Made by a program: the position numbers and the translations under genes | DNA from: Corticium candelabrum | Lineage: Eukaryota; Porifera; Homoscleromorpha; Homosclerophorida; Plakinidae | Length of the DNA stretch: 64,000 nucleotides | Reading direction: 5' to 3' | NCBI RefSeq assembly: GCF_963422355.1 | Contig: NC_085099.1 | Location: 397,113-461,112, forward strand | In this document: positions 10,535 to 22,571 of the stretch, piece after piece | How the letters are laid out: each line of letters opens with the position of its first letter | Numbering within the stretch: the first letter of the stretch is position 1 | Notes under the pieces: generated by a model | What the model saw: only the letters and a program-made list of their open reading frames with translations | Database searches by the model: none | What the model was told of the DNA's origin: nothing

Positions 10535-10772
10535 CACGTGCTAAGGGTTGATTAGCACGTGACGGCTATAATTATGATGAGCTACACTCATATGGCCAAC
10601 GTACTCATGTCCAGCTCTCATCCATCTGTCAGACTGCACCTTCAAATTTGCTCTGTTGCGTCGCATCTGATACAACACACTGAATGCGTAGATTGTTAAT
10701 TAAACCCATGCATCACGTGCTACAATCTAGGATAATGATGAGTACGCATAACTCTCAACTTTAGAGCACGTG
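10535..10772. promoter_or_regulatory. Shared divergent promoter of the sulfatase pair with four CACGTG E-boxes
   Basis: The 238-bp spacer between the two start codons carries CACGTG at 10535-10540, 10556-10561, 10724-10729 and 10767-10772. The second reads GCACGTGAC, close to the CLEAR element GTCACGTGAC bound by TFEB/MITF factors on lysosomal genes. The two boxes next to the start codons are part of the duplicated sequence. Lysosomal regulation is an inference from motif and gene type. Confidence 0.6.
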
Positions 10773-12284
10773 ATGGTTGAAACCTGTGAAATGTTCCGGA
10801 GTCTTCTACTAGTACATGTTTGCTGCTTTCTCTTTTTGACGCAAGCGTCTGACCTGAAGAACGTTCTCTATATTGTTGTGGACGATCTTCGTCCTCAGCT
10901 TGGCGCTTATGGTCAAAGGGAGATGTACACACCTAATATTGACAAGCTGGCCAATCAATCATTGGTGTTTGAGAGAGCTTACTGTCAGCAGGCTGTGTGC
11001 GCACCTTCTAGAAACTCGTTCATGACGGGAAGACGTCCAGACACCACAAAAGCGTGGAATTTTATCGATCACTTTCGAGAAGCAGATGTGGGACTCGACT
11101 GGTCTTCCATGCCACAATACTTTAAGAATCATGGATATTTCTCGTCTGGTGTAGGTAAACTTTATCACCTCAATCTTCCTCCTAACAATGATCCACCGTC
11201 CTGGTCCGATCTCGAGCAATTTCCTTATTACTGGGGACATCCCGAAGGATGTCCTAACCGCACGAGTTCTTGTGCTCTTCCTCGTCAGAAATACAATTTT
11301 ACTGACTTGAACTCGACGGCCATTATGATGCAGCACATGCGCTACGCCGCACAACACAGAGACACTCCGTTCTTTCTTGGAATCGGGTTTCATAAACCTC
11401 ACCTTTCTTGGCGTTATCCCGAAGAATTTCTACAGCACTATACAAACGAGTCGAATATTCAAGTTGCTAAACATCGCATGACACCAAAGGGCATGCCTAT
11501 GGTTGCCTTTCACAATTGTATGCCTCCGGGTCGCTATTCAGATCTTACAAACTATACATACAACATTTCTGTTCCTTATCCGGTAGAAGTCCAGCAACAT
11601 CTTAGACAAGGCTACTACGCTGCTGTGAGTTATATGGACTCTCTAGTTGGAGAAGTTCTAAATGAATTGGAGAGTCTGGGTTTGTCTAACAATACTATAG
11701 TAGCATTTCATGCAGATCACGGCTGGCAGCTCGGAGAACACAATGAATGGTGCAAACACACGAATTTTGAATTAGCAGCTCGTGTGCCATTTATGATTCG
11801 TGCTCCTGGATACGAGGCTACTGCAGGACAAAAGACTTCATCGTTAGTTGAATTGGTAGATGTGTTTCCGACGTTGGTAGAGTTGGCAGGACTACCGCCT
11901 TGTCAAGAAAACTTGGAAGGGAAGTCACTCGTTTCTCTATTCAAAGATCCAACAACAATTATAAAGAACGTTTCTTTATCACAATATCCTCGTTGTGGGA
12001 ATCTTGAAATCGCTGAAAATGGTTGCACTCGAGTAAAAAGAACGGACTTCCCCTACATGGGCTACAGCATTAGAACAGACCGTTATCGTTACACTGAATG
12101 GGTCGAATGGAATGGGGAGAAACTGCAACCGAATTGGGAGAATGTTATTGGAAAGGAACTGTATGATCACCAAGGAGACACAGAAAACGACTTTGATGCT
12201 TTTGAAAACATAAATCTTGCGGAAACACAAGAAGAGACTGCGAAAGAGCTTAGCAAACTCCTAAGAAATAGTTTTTCTACGTGA
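10773..12284 (+). CDS. IDS: Iduronate-2-sulfatase-like lysosomal sulfatase, copy B
   Basis: Intronless, 503 residues, inverted copy of the 9023-10534 gene with the same signal peptide, CAPSR site and metal-binding motifs. The predicted proteins agree until the last residues, which read NSFST here. By reading, the DNA is also the same over nearly the whole coding region, whereas the 3' flank after the stop is similar but clearly diverged. The same holds immediately upstream of the start-proximal E-box. It is intact and presumably functional. Expression may be coordinated with copy A through the shared spacer. A collapsed or mis-joined assembly is possible but does not easily explain the diverged flanks. 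Confidence 0.9.
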   Translation: MVETCEMFRSLLLVHVCCFLFLTQASDLKNVLYIVVDDLRPQLGAYGQREMYTPNIDKLANQSLVFERAYCQQAVCAPSRNSFMTGRRPDTTKAWNFIDHFREADVGLDWSSMPQYFKNHGYFSSGVGKLYHLNLPPNNDPPSWSDLEQFPYYWGHPEGCPNRTSSCALPRQKYNFTDLNSTAIMMQHMRYAAQHRDTPFFLGIGFHKPHLSWRYPEEFLQHYTNESNIQVAKHRMTPKGMPMVAFHNCMPPGRYSDLTNYTYNISVPYPVEVQQHLRQGYYAAVSYMDSLVGEVLNELESLGLSNNTIVAFHADHGWQLGEHNEWCKHTNFELAARVPFMIRAPGYEATAGQKTSSLVELVDVFPTLVELAGLPPCQENLEGKSLVSLFKDPTTIIKNVSLSQYPRCGNLEIAENGCTRVKRTDFPYMGYSIRTDRYRYTEWVEWNGEKLQPNWENVIGKELYDHQGDTENDFDAFENINLAETQEETAKELSKLLRNSFST

Positions 12285-13672
12285 CGCCGCATGCCGACCT
12301 GCTTACAATCTCATTGCTTGCCAATTTGTTAGTTTCTGTAACAATGTGATAGACGATCGAGCTAATTTTAGGAGACTTGCGTTTGAGAAGACTCTGCAGT
12401 GCCATTTTTCTTTATCTATACACATGTAGCTATACTCTATAGCTTATAAAGTTCTGTCTCTAGCTCTCGCTTCATGCTCCCACTTCCTCGGTCTTCTAGT
12501 TAACTAATACTCACTCACGTAGCAATAATTTTGTGATGGGCACTTGCGCATGCAACGTTGGAACTAATTTGCTCTACTACCTTTTTCCTATTCGCTTTGT
12601 CAAGCTTCACTTTTCTCTACGGATTACTTGTCGGTCTATATATTATTTATACTTAGATAGTCGTCTACGGGAGCGAAATCCAGAGTCACTTTACTCTTTC
12701 TGTCAATCAATTTCAAAATTATAGAGTCGACCCCTTGAGATTGGTGGAAAGAGTATATATATGGCTACGCGAGACTATATACATGTATATTGCCGAGTAG
12801 AATTGCATTCGTCTGGCATGGTCGCTAAGTCGATCCGTCTCCTTAATTAATTCGGTCGTAAATGAAATCTTTATATCCAGACTTGCGAACTTACAGGTCG
12901 GTCGCTTCTTCCGACAAACAGACGCGCTGTCATGGACGATGCACGTTCCCCTTCGCAAATTCCCGTAGAGCGCCAAATTTCTGTTGAAGACGACAACAAC
13001 ACCGCGGCCGCTTTGCACGCACACCGAAAATTCAAGCTGTCCGACTGCAGAACCACTATGCACAAACACTGCAGAATGTTACAAGTCAGGTACAGCTACA
13101 CGTACCGCATGGAGCCTGAATGCGGCAACTTCGCTCTGTAGAGACGCCTGGTTGTTGGCCACTAGGGTAGGAAAACATGCACGTGCAATGTAGACTAAGC
13201 GTTGTTTGTAAGTGCTAAACCCGTATTAAAAGCAAATGACTAAACACCGTACAGGACGGACGGGACGCCGGATGGCTGAATTCTCGCGTACAGCACAGCT
13301 GCCAAACAAAGAGAGATGGAGCCTTACCGTGACATCACGTTCTATTGGTCGGTAATGACACCACTTCTCATCTATTGGTCATTTTCACCTGCGCTAATCG
13401 AGTCTAGAAATACGGTCGTACGTACGGTTGTCGGTCAGACGACTACTATACCCTTAGCCCTGATATCCGTGTCTGGGCAATAAAATTTGAGGTTTGTGTG
13501 TACACACAGATATATACACTTGTGTATATGTATATATATATATATATATACCGAGAGCTCGATGGATAGCCCTATGGGGCCACGCCACGGATTAGAAGCC
13601 TTGTTACGTTCGGCAATTATTTGAAGTTCCCGGATGAATTTACTTGCTAAGTCCCGGATTATCCTTGCCGCT
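12285..13672. other. Intergenic region; ArfGAP promoter at right
   Basis: The first 90 or so bases are the diverged copy of the sulfatase 3' flank. The rest has no gene I can support. A GGCTACGCGAGAC piece at about 12763-12775 resembles the arm of the hairpin at 24702-24768. Two CCCGGAT motifs (13629-13635 and 13653-13659) lie just before the ArfGAP start. Confidence 0.4.
13629..13659 (-). promoter_or_regulatory. Two ATCCGGG motifs (reverse) before the ArfGAP gene
   Basis: CCCGGAT at 13629-13635 and 13653-13659, within 45 bp of the ATG at 13673. Same heptamer as in other promoters of the window, here in the opposite orientation to the gene. Confidence 0.4.
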
Positions 13673-16600
13673 ATGAGAGGCATCTCTGTTTCGAGTTGTG
13701 CTGGTGACAGCCCTCTATTTAGAAACAAGCTTTCTTTCTACGAAGTGAGTAACACTATCAGTCCACTCACCACTCGTTTTACATCGATACATCGCTCTAG
13801 TGTTTAGGATCTCACCGATGCGCTCGAATCTCGAGTTGAAAGGATTATTGGCATTTGTAAAGAGCGAGAAGAACTCGCCAAGCGTGAGATGGCGTTGAAT
13901 AGAGGTCTAGAAAGACAAGAAAATGCAAGTGTTCTTGATTGTGACGTCATGATGACGTTTTGTAAACAGAATTAGCGGCGCTGCTGGAGGAAACTACGAT
14001 TCACGATCTAGATCCAGACGATGCCGACATGGTGAAAAATCTGGTGCATAGTTGAGGGTGTAGGTCACGTGACTTTCTGTGCTGCTACAGCTGGAGATGA
14101 TGGAGTCATTTGTATCAGTTGTGCAACAAGTCGAAGAGCATCGAGAAAGAGTACTGGATCAAAGACGGTAAAACGTTTTATTATTGGTTAAACTGTGCCA
14201 AAAATTGACTATTAGGTTATTATTATTAATTATTAATTAGTAGTTTTATTATTTACTATTTATTATGTATTAACTATTTTTGGTAGAGATTATTTTTATA
14301 TATTATTTTTATTATATGTTGTCATCACTATATAGGTAGGGTAAGTGGGCTTTACCCTCAGCTGGGTTCTCACCAACCCGGCAAGTTAGTCCCAGAGAGG
14401 TACATGATAAATTATATTATTATATATTTATATATATGATTTACTATTTATTATTTATTATTTATTATTTATTTTATTTTTTATTTTATTATTTATTATT
14501 TATTATATATTATTTATTTTATATTATTTTTTATATATTATATGTCGTGCTCAACCAGATCAGTCTGGTTTGTAAAGTCTATTACAAGTACCGGAAGCAA
14601 ACCCTGCTTCAGAAGTACTTAGACCATCACGGCTGTCTAGAAAGAAGACATGACTTTACGAAGGATCCGAGTAGATCCCAGAAGCACTGTTTTCTGTAAG
14701 TGCTTCAGGTTGTGATGACCTGGAATAATGTCCAGCCACCGTGCAATACCTGCATGCACTGTGCCATATATTATTTATTATATATTTTTTATTATTATAT
14801 ATTATTTATTATATATTATTTATTATTTATTATTTATTATTTATTATATATATTTATTATTTATTACATATTATTTATTATTTATTATTTATTATATATA
14901 TTTATTATTTATTACATATTATTTATTATTTATTATTTATTATATATATTTATTATTTATTATTTATTATTTAGTATATATTAAGTTTAGAATGTGAAAA
15001 GGTATATGATGCTTCAGAATGAATATATATGTTTGCATGTGTGTAGGATCGGTGTTGTTCAACCTTTAGAAAGTTTTCTCAAGGTTTGTTATCAGTAGTT
15101 TGTATTTTGCTTGGTTTTGAACGTTTGATATGACGTGTGTACGTAGACAGATGTTTTAGCTCTAAAAGACTTGATGTGTGCATTCAGGAAGGCGAATTCT
15201 AATGCTGATACTGCAACACAAAAATTGTGTCAAGTATGATGTGCATGTTCTAATGACAAAGGAATGAGACAGAGACGGATGGACAGACAGACAGACGAAT
15301 GGACAGGCAAACAGACAGAGAAACAGATGGATGAATGGACAGACAGATAGGCAGACAGACAAACGTACAAACAGATAGACAAACATACAAACAGACGAAT
15401 GGGCAGATAAACAGATGGATGAATGGACAGACAGATAGACAGACAGACAGACAAATGGACAGACAGGTAGACAGACAGACAAGCATGCAAACAGACAGAC
15501 AGACGAATGGACAGGCAAACAGATGGATGAATGGACAGACAGACAGACAAACATACAGACAGACAGAAACACGCAGACAGACAGACAAACATACAGACAA
15601 ATGGACACAGATGGACAGACAGACAGACAGACATATGTACAGACAGACATACGTACAGACAGACAGACAAATGTACAGACAGACTTGTACAATTTTAATT
15701 TACAAATTAATAATATTGATATCAATATAATGTATGTTGTTATGTTAGTGTAAACGAAATGATGTCGTTTTGCTGTCTGAGGTATCATTGGTCATCAAGT
15801 GTTGTGTGATGATGGTGTGTAAACATTGTGTGTCTAAGGCATCGATTCAGCTTCATGAAGCTCGACGTATTCAACATCGAACATCATGTCAATACATCAT
15901 CGAAATGAATGCGCTTCATGAGAAGAAACGGCCAGAATTGCTGGAGAGGGTGGTAAGTATTTTGTGCAACAACTCATACAAGGCCCAAAAAATTGGTCCA
16001 ACTAGTTGCCGTCATTTGACGAGTTTCCCAAAAAATTTGGTCTAGGGCATTATGTTGATATCAATCATGGTGTTTAGTGGTATACCGCCATTTTGTACGG
16101 CCTTCTAAAATTCAGTGCAGTGCAAGCATACAGTGCAGTATTCCATACTTTACAATGGCATGTAACCGAGAGTATCCAACACATTACCGCTGAGCCGATG
16201 GTAGGACGTGTTACACATTAGACAGAGCTAAGACAGACAGGGAAGACAATAGTGATAGCTAATTGAATTAGTGATTACGCACACCACCTCTCTTTGTCAA
16301 AACAAGGCGCGGTTTCAACCAGACTTTCACATATCACATTGTGGTAAAACTGTCCGTTTCGTGGTACTAAAATCGTATCTACCTATTTCGACCTACAAGA
16401 TTTACCATTGTCTCCACTTTCTCACATGCTCCCTGGTCACAAACTTTATGCCTTTACTCTGTCAGAATCCTGAGCTGGCTCTCACACTACCCGTTTCATT
16501 ATATGAGCAGTTTGTCAACATACATTGCTGGTGTATTATTTACTACGCGTACATGTCATTGTACGACAAATGTCCCAATGTGAGCGTCAAAGCGGTGCAT

Positions 16601-16966
16601 GTTTCAGTACAGTACAGCTATCCGTCTGCATACCGAGAAAGCCATTACAAACTAAAAAGCCTTGGTCTGCTCTAGTCGTCATTTGACGACCTAGACACAA
16701 CGTTAGTCGTCAGTTGTAAAATTTAACGTCAAATGACGACCTATTTTTCGAGTCGTGTCGTATTGATTGGATTGACTAATTACAGGTGGCCTTGATTAGT
16801 ACTCTGCATGTGTTTTTAATAGTGATTGTGTTTGGTGCTTTGTTGCTTTGTGATGGGGCTTGGTCAGGGAGCAAATTGTGATTGTATATACTGTTACTTG
16901 GTGTCTGTAAGTTTGTATGTAGTTGGATGGATTGCATGCATGTGCATATGTGTAGAGTGAGACACA

Positions 16967-17055
<89 letters not shown>

Positions 17056-19192
17056 ACAAAGTAACAGATTTACATGAAGAGCTATGAATAACTAGTGTAT
17101 GGTTTCATGGTTGTGTGTTTGTGTTTCGCAGGTTGAGTTGTTGACGTGTGAAGCATCATTTCACAAATTGTGTCAGTTACAATTGCAGGAGGTGGAGGGG
17201 ATGGTTGGGAGGCTTTTTACTCAAACGCAAGTACGTATGCTTAGGTTTTGATACAGATGGACAGACAGACAGACAGACAGGTGGGTGGGTGGACAGCAGT
17301 CAGGACAAACTGCTAATGAGACTTTACAATGCAGTTGCAAACTCACTGACTTCAGTCTATTTCTTTCATAGCAAATTAAAATGATGCAAGAAGAACAGAA
17401 GAAAATCGAGGAGTCGAATGCGAAGCGAATCACAGAAGAGGTCGGTTGTGTTCTCTCACAATGATTGCTTCTCATACACTCAATAGGCCAACAATTATTA
17501 CAAAAACAAAATCAGACATAAAAATTTTTGTGAGAAATAAATTGCTCTGCTTGTTTAGGTTGAAGCCGCAAGAGCAAGAGACTTAGTAATTTTTCAAACC
17601 TACGATTTGCACCTTTCACCATCAACGACAGAAGCCAACAACAGGTACTGCACTGTATAGAGATATTTGTGACTATTGACTGGTGCACATAAACGTATGT
17701 GGTTTATTGATATCAACTGGAATTAGTTGTCGTGTTTTGTATTATGTGTAGCATGTTGCAAGCCGTAGTAGGCATTGCTCCTCCGTTGGTTCATAATGGT
17801 TCTCCCGTTGAAAAGCCGCTGGTCACTATGAAGTCGGGGTATCTCCTACGAGGTGAACCGCGGCTCCCGTTTGGAATGACGTTTGTACGACAATACTTTC
17901 ATATCATTGATGGTTTACTTCTAAGTCAAGTATGCAGATAAATTGTGTTTGTTTGGCGAACAACACGAAAGTATTAGAGGTGTTGTGTGTATAGCGTGTT
18001 GGAAGAAACCAACCACAACTTGAAGTGAATTTGAAGCTTTGTACTGTCAAAGTAAGGACACAGTTTTGTATGAACATGGAAATTTATTAAACTATGGTAA
18101 ATGATAAGTAATTAGGTAGATTTAATATCAATAATACTATTTATTGTTTAAGTATTAAATAGTTATATAGTATTCTAGTTGAATGTAGGTTGATATTAAT
18201 AATTTTTTATTTATTTTAGAGTTCCTAAATTCTTGCATAAGAGGCAATAAATTTTAGTTGGTTGTATATGAAGATTGTAATGGGAGGCCATTACAAATGC
18301 ATCTTTCCAGTCTTAATGTATTGTGAGATGCATCTCTTCTACACAATAGTCTAGCATTGTGAGATGCATCCCTCCAATACAATAGTGTAGTGTATTGTGA
18401 GGTGCATTCCTCCAATACAATAGTCTAGTATTATGAGATGCATTCCTCCAATACAATAGTCTAGTATTGTGAAATGCATCCCTCCAATACAATAGTCTAA
18501 TGTATTGTGAGATGCATCCCTTCTAATACAATAGTGTATTGTGAGATGCATCCCTCCAGTACGATAGTCTAGACTAGTAGTGCATTGTCATATCATGGAC
18601 ACTCTGACTCATGTGATATGCTACTGCTGTGTTTTAGCATGCTACTGCTCAGGAGACGGAAAGAAACTTTTGTTTTCGTGTGATATCTCCCAACAAGACG
18701 TTGTTCCTTCAGGGTGAGAGTTCTCATGAGGTTGAGTCATGGATTACGGCTTTGCAGAATGCGACTGCCCATGCAATACTTTCACAACAGACAGTCTGTG
18801 AGGAAGACAAGAATCTTACTGTACCGAGGTACTGTTTGTATTTCATTTGTATTTCTATCTGTTTGTTTGCATTTCGTGTATGTTGTTTGTTTGTTTATTG
18901 TTTATTTATTGGTTGGTGTCTCTGTCCGTCTGTCTGTCTGTTAGATTGCTCGCGAATTATCTGACTTTGTTATATCCACAGACGTAAGATCCCACAGTCA
19001 CACAGCAGCCCCGACATTACGAGTATTTCTACAGACAACGCAGAATCTCAGCATTTATCACTGAGTCCGTTTTCGGCTTTCACTACATCAGCAACAGACA
19101 CTGTAGACGACATCTGGTCAGTACCAGGAAACGAGATTTGTGCCGACTGTGAGAAGGCAAAACCAAAATGGGCAAGGCAAGACTTTCTGTGT

Positions 19193-19253
<61 letters not shown>

Positions 19254-19285
19254 TGTGTGTGTGTGCATGCGTGTGTGTGTGTGCA

Positions 19286-19342
<57 letters not shown>

Positions 19343-20040
19343 CTGACTGTTGTGTGACACGTTTGTATCTCTTGTATAGCGTCGTCGTGGGTGTCACTCT
19401 ATGCATTGACTGCTCTGGAGTGCATCGTAGCTTAGGAGTCGATATTTCCCAGGTAACGTGTCTCTGCATGTGATCAAACACAAATATCAATGATCACACT
19501 CCCACAGGTAAAGTCACTAACGCTGGACACGCTCAAACCCGAGTGGATAGACAAACTAAAACGTGTCGGAAATAGAACCGCAAACGAGGTACACTAGAAC
19601 GAAATTTAGTTTAACTGGAGTTCCGTCATTGTTGTGTTGTAGTTGTTTGAATACGAACTGCCGTCTGACTTCTCAAAAAGTGAGTTGACCATTGAGGCCA
19701 GATCAGTAAGTTTCTTGATGCTTGGATTTGCCGGTCCAGTTTTGAGCTTGACCAAAATACCTAATTTAATTAAAAGTTGATTTGCGCATGCGCAGTGATA
19801 TTATGCTTACTGTAGAATGACTGGTAGTATACGTATACGTCCTACGACTACGTGTCAATGACTCCACGCGTGTTAACAGTGTGTGTGGTCCAATGAGTGT
19901 TACCTCATTCCGCTCGGTGTCTGCATCTTTTGTTTTACTGTCCGTTTTGTATCTCACGTTTGTATGCAGTGCAATGAAAACTGTGCATGCCCAAAGTGTC
20001 ACATGCTCACTTTTTATTATTTCATCAGTCGTACCAATAT

Positions 20041-20086
<46 letters not shown>

Positions 20087-20726
20087 TATTCAAGCATCAA
20101 AAAATGTAGTTGGTCTGGTCTGAATCAACTTTGTATGTCACACAGTCACGTCAACTTGTTTATGTAGACTTCAAGAATCAGGATGAGAGACGGCACTTTA
20201 TTCGACAGAAATACGACGAGTTAACGTTCATGACCAAGAGTAACAGAGAAGCAGAGCAGACGCGACGTAAGCCAACAATCACTGATTTAATTAATATCAA
20301 CGTTATTTTGTCATTGTTGGTCTGTCAGGGAGAGACGTGTTGGAGACGAAGAGACAGGCACAGGCTGCAGAGCGCAGTCATCGTCGTTATGCATCAGCCG
20401 ACCAACTATTGGACTGCATTCCGAAGTCTTCTGTAGAGTCGTCGGCGCAACATGTTAAAGACAGAAGAGGATCGTTACAGACGAGTAAAGATGAGATATC
20501 AATGTTGACTAGTGACAGTGTGGCTGGGCCATCTGTACAGAAGGCTTCGTCGAGACATGTAAGTTAATATCAATTAACTAATTTTTATTAAATGTTTTGT
20601 GTTGAATTGAGTCTATTTTGTTGTGTGTTTGTGGTGGTGCAGTCTGGTGGTGTGTTTGGTCGTATCGGACAGTCTCTGAGGACGGTCAAGAACGCCATGA
20701 TGGAATATACAAAGAACGAATTCTAG
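13673..20726 (+). CDS. BAR-PH-ArfGAP protein, ACAP-like without ankyrin repeats
   Basis: Twenty exons: 13673-13744, 13808-13928, 13970-14043, 14091-14167, 15047-15083, 15147-15233, 15749-15781, 15839-15952, 17132-17230, 17372-17440, 17559-17644, 17752-17929, 18638-18828, 18982-19176, 19380-19452, 19508-19588, 19643-19705, 20146-20266, 20329-20558, 20643-20726. All phases close at 694 residues. The N-terminal half is a helical BAR-like region starting [16 protein letters not shown] domain follows (SGYLLRG to [12 protein letters not shown]), then an ArfGAP zinc finger CADC-x16-CIDC with the catalytic arginine in GVHRSLG. Such proteins stimulate GTP hydrolysis on Arf at curved membranes. The C-terminus ends [19 protein letters not shown], with no ankyrin repeats. 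The intron after 19176 needs a GC donor; the end of exon 2 is the weakest call. Confidence 0.85.
14220..14985. repeat. TTA/TTTATTA-rich arrays enclosing two GC-normal islands
   Basis: Short TTA/ATTT repeats fill this ArfGAP intron except at about 14330-14402 and 14545-14765, which have ordinary composition. I do not recognise the islands. The second contains the short inverted arms AAGCACT/AGTGCTT (about 14677-14707). Confidence 0.6.
15262..15690 (+). repeat. GACA/GATG tetranucleotide array (ArfGAP intron)
   Basis: About 430 bp of GACA units with GGATGAATG-type interruptions, forming higher-order units of about 100 bp. Confidence 0.9.
15985..16760. mobile_element. Candidate palindromic MITE in ArfGAP intron 8
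   Basis: The right part carries the palindrome GTCGTCATTTGACGAC (about 16675-16690) and a near-inverse AACGTCAAATGACGACC (about 16723-16739). The left part has GCCGTCATTTGACGAG (about 16009-16024). A related TCATCAAATGAC block occurs near 53080. Ends and target duplication are not clear and no transposase is seen. Confidence 0.3.
16968..17052 (+). repeat. (CA)n dinucleotide repeat
   Basis: About 85 bp of perfect CA in an ArfGAP intron. Confidence 0.95.
18310..18574 (+). repeat. 38-bp minisatellite, second array (ArfGAP intron 12)
   Basis: About seven units of the same sequence as the array at 5961-6199, more variable in length (units lacking 3-9 bp are present). Again in an intron and in the same orientation relative to the gene. 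Confidence 0.85.
19187..19340 (+). repeat. (GT)n with GTGCATGC interruptions
   Basis: Occupies most of the ArfGAP intron that begins with a GC donor. Confidence 0.95.
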
Positions 20727-21200
20727 CTGTGAGTGTTGAGTGTGTATTACAGGTGAATGAGTATCGTGGAGGTTTGTTATTTATTGTTTTCTGGTAGAGT
20801 CTAGTGACATGGCACTGTTTGCTTGTAAACATAGTTTACTATTAAATCTATGTAAATCATTAAATAATTAAAGACACTCTAAACTCTTGGTTTCTTTGTT
20901 TTTCTTTATTTTTAATTTCAGACCCATTTTTCTGCACAATTATGTTCTGAATATATTTCTGCGTTTTCACATAACGAATGGACAAACAAACGAATAACAT
21001 ATTCCGTTTCCTTCTCCCTGTACCTGCCAAGAGGAGATATTGATAGAGAGGGGAATTAATTGGGTGGGCAATTATTTGGTGGGGTGGGGATTATTTTGTG
21101 GGGATTATTCGGTGCAATGCACTGCATTCTCATCTAATCTTAAATTTTGTAATCCAGATAAACTGGCCATGAAATCAAGTAGTACATAGTCCTGCTGTCT
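20727..21200. other. Convergent 3' flanks of the ArfGAP gene and decarboxylase copy 1
   Basis: No gene. From about 20930 the sequence is similar to about 25860-26013, the region downstream of decarboxylase copy 2, so the tandem duplication reaches past the stop codon. Confidence 0.5.
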
Positions 21201-21722
21201 TCATTTTCCTATTGTGTTCTTTGCTATTGACTTGACAATGTCCCAAATGACGTCAACGTCAAACTCTGTTGTCTGGACGGACACTATGGACATACGCAGT
21301 ACATACTGATCTCCCAGCTCTGTGCCAATCATGTAAATTTTGCCGGAGTCGTTGAGTGCTTGTAAGTACTTTTTGTTCAAGTCATTGCTACCCTAAACAA
21401 TGTTACAGTCAGTACATACATAAGTGTTATGTTATATGATGATGAATGTGTAAATATGTACACACCTTGAGTCGAAAACAGACTAGACTCAGCATTGGTT
21501 TGACTGGAAACTCAAAGAGGTCTGAAGATCGAATTAGTGTCTCAAACTTCTTTGCTAGTTCAATATGCTGCAATACATGTAGACATAGAAATCAACTAGT
21601 TGTGTGGAGTGGTGTGTGTGTGTGTGTGGTGTGTGTGTGTGTGTGATGTGTGTGTAAGTGGTGTGCGTGTGTGGTGTGCGTGTGTGGTGTGCGTGTGTGG
21701 TGTGTGTGTGGTGTGCGTGTGT

Positions 21723-21796
<74 letters not shown>

Positions 21797-22512
21797 CATC
21801 CTATAACACTACACATAAACATCTCAATAACCACCAGTTAATCACTCTCCACATCTCATGAATCTGACCTTTCTAATGTATTTCTGTATTCCTGAAATTC
21901 CATACAATCTCAACACAAACCACAGCTTCAAAGAGCGAAACCGCCTGCCTAGAGGAATCTGCAAGTGCTGCCACAATACAACACAACACACCATCATAAC
22001 CATTACTATAGACATTAAATATCATATCATAGTAAGTCTCACTCGGTAATCCAGGACTGCACCTAAAACAAGCAGAGAAACTAAGCCTACAACTTGAAGG
22101 TACATTGGAAGTTGATGTCAACTACCTGAATCTGATTCTGCATACCGTAGATAGGCAGGATCGACAGTGAATGCACTGATAACTGCTGCTCGTCGCTTCA
22201 ACCTATCACAACAGATCAACGTCGACACGTAACTCTGGACAGACACTCTACATACAAACAGACCACATGCAAGAGCAGTCAAAGCTTGTCAACATCCATT
22301 TGTGAGGATTGAAGTTGAATGACTCCGCATACTGAACAGTTCAAACAATCACACTTGCATGTGTTAACAATATTGTGATGGCGTCACCTCCACTCCATTG
22401 AGCAGTGGCCTGTATTCTGGACAAATGAATGCATTGCCTGCATATGCAGCATCAATGTGCATCCATAAGCCGAACTTTTGACCTAACAGGTAAATCAACA
22501 ATTCATTCTGTT

Positions 22513-22571
<59 letters not shown>

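Noticed and set aside
10770-10772. GTG start one codon before the sulfatase ATG
   Set aside because: Nuclear animal genes start at ATG in nearly all cases. The GTG is part of the CACGTG E-box.
9905-11402. Matching 147-codon frames antisense to both sulfatase copies
   Set aside because: They are antisense shadows inside the sulfatase coding region, identical because the genes are identical. No independent evidence of coding.
12932-13141. 69-codon frame before the ArfGAP gene
   Set aside because: Short, unrecognised, no supporting splice context.
16271-16675. 134-codon frame in an ArfGAP intron
   Set aside because: No recognisable domain, lies inside a palindrome-flanked candidate element, and the host gene is spliced across it.
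22126-22150. A micro-intron in decarboxylase copy 1 before the GT-donor at 22125
   Set aside because: Reading straight through gives [10 protein letters not shown], which aligns with the family and with copy 2, so no intron is needed.
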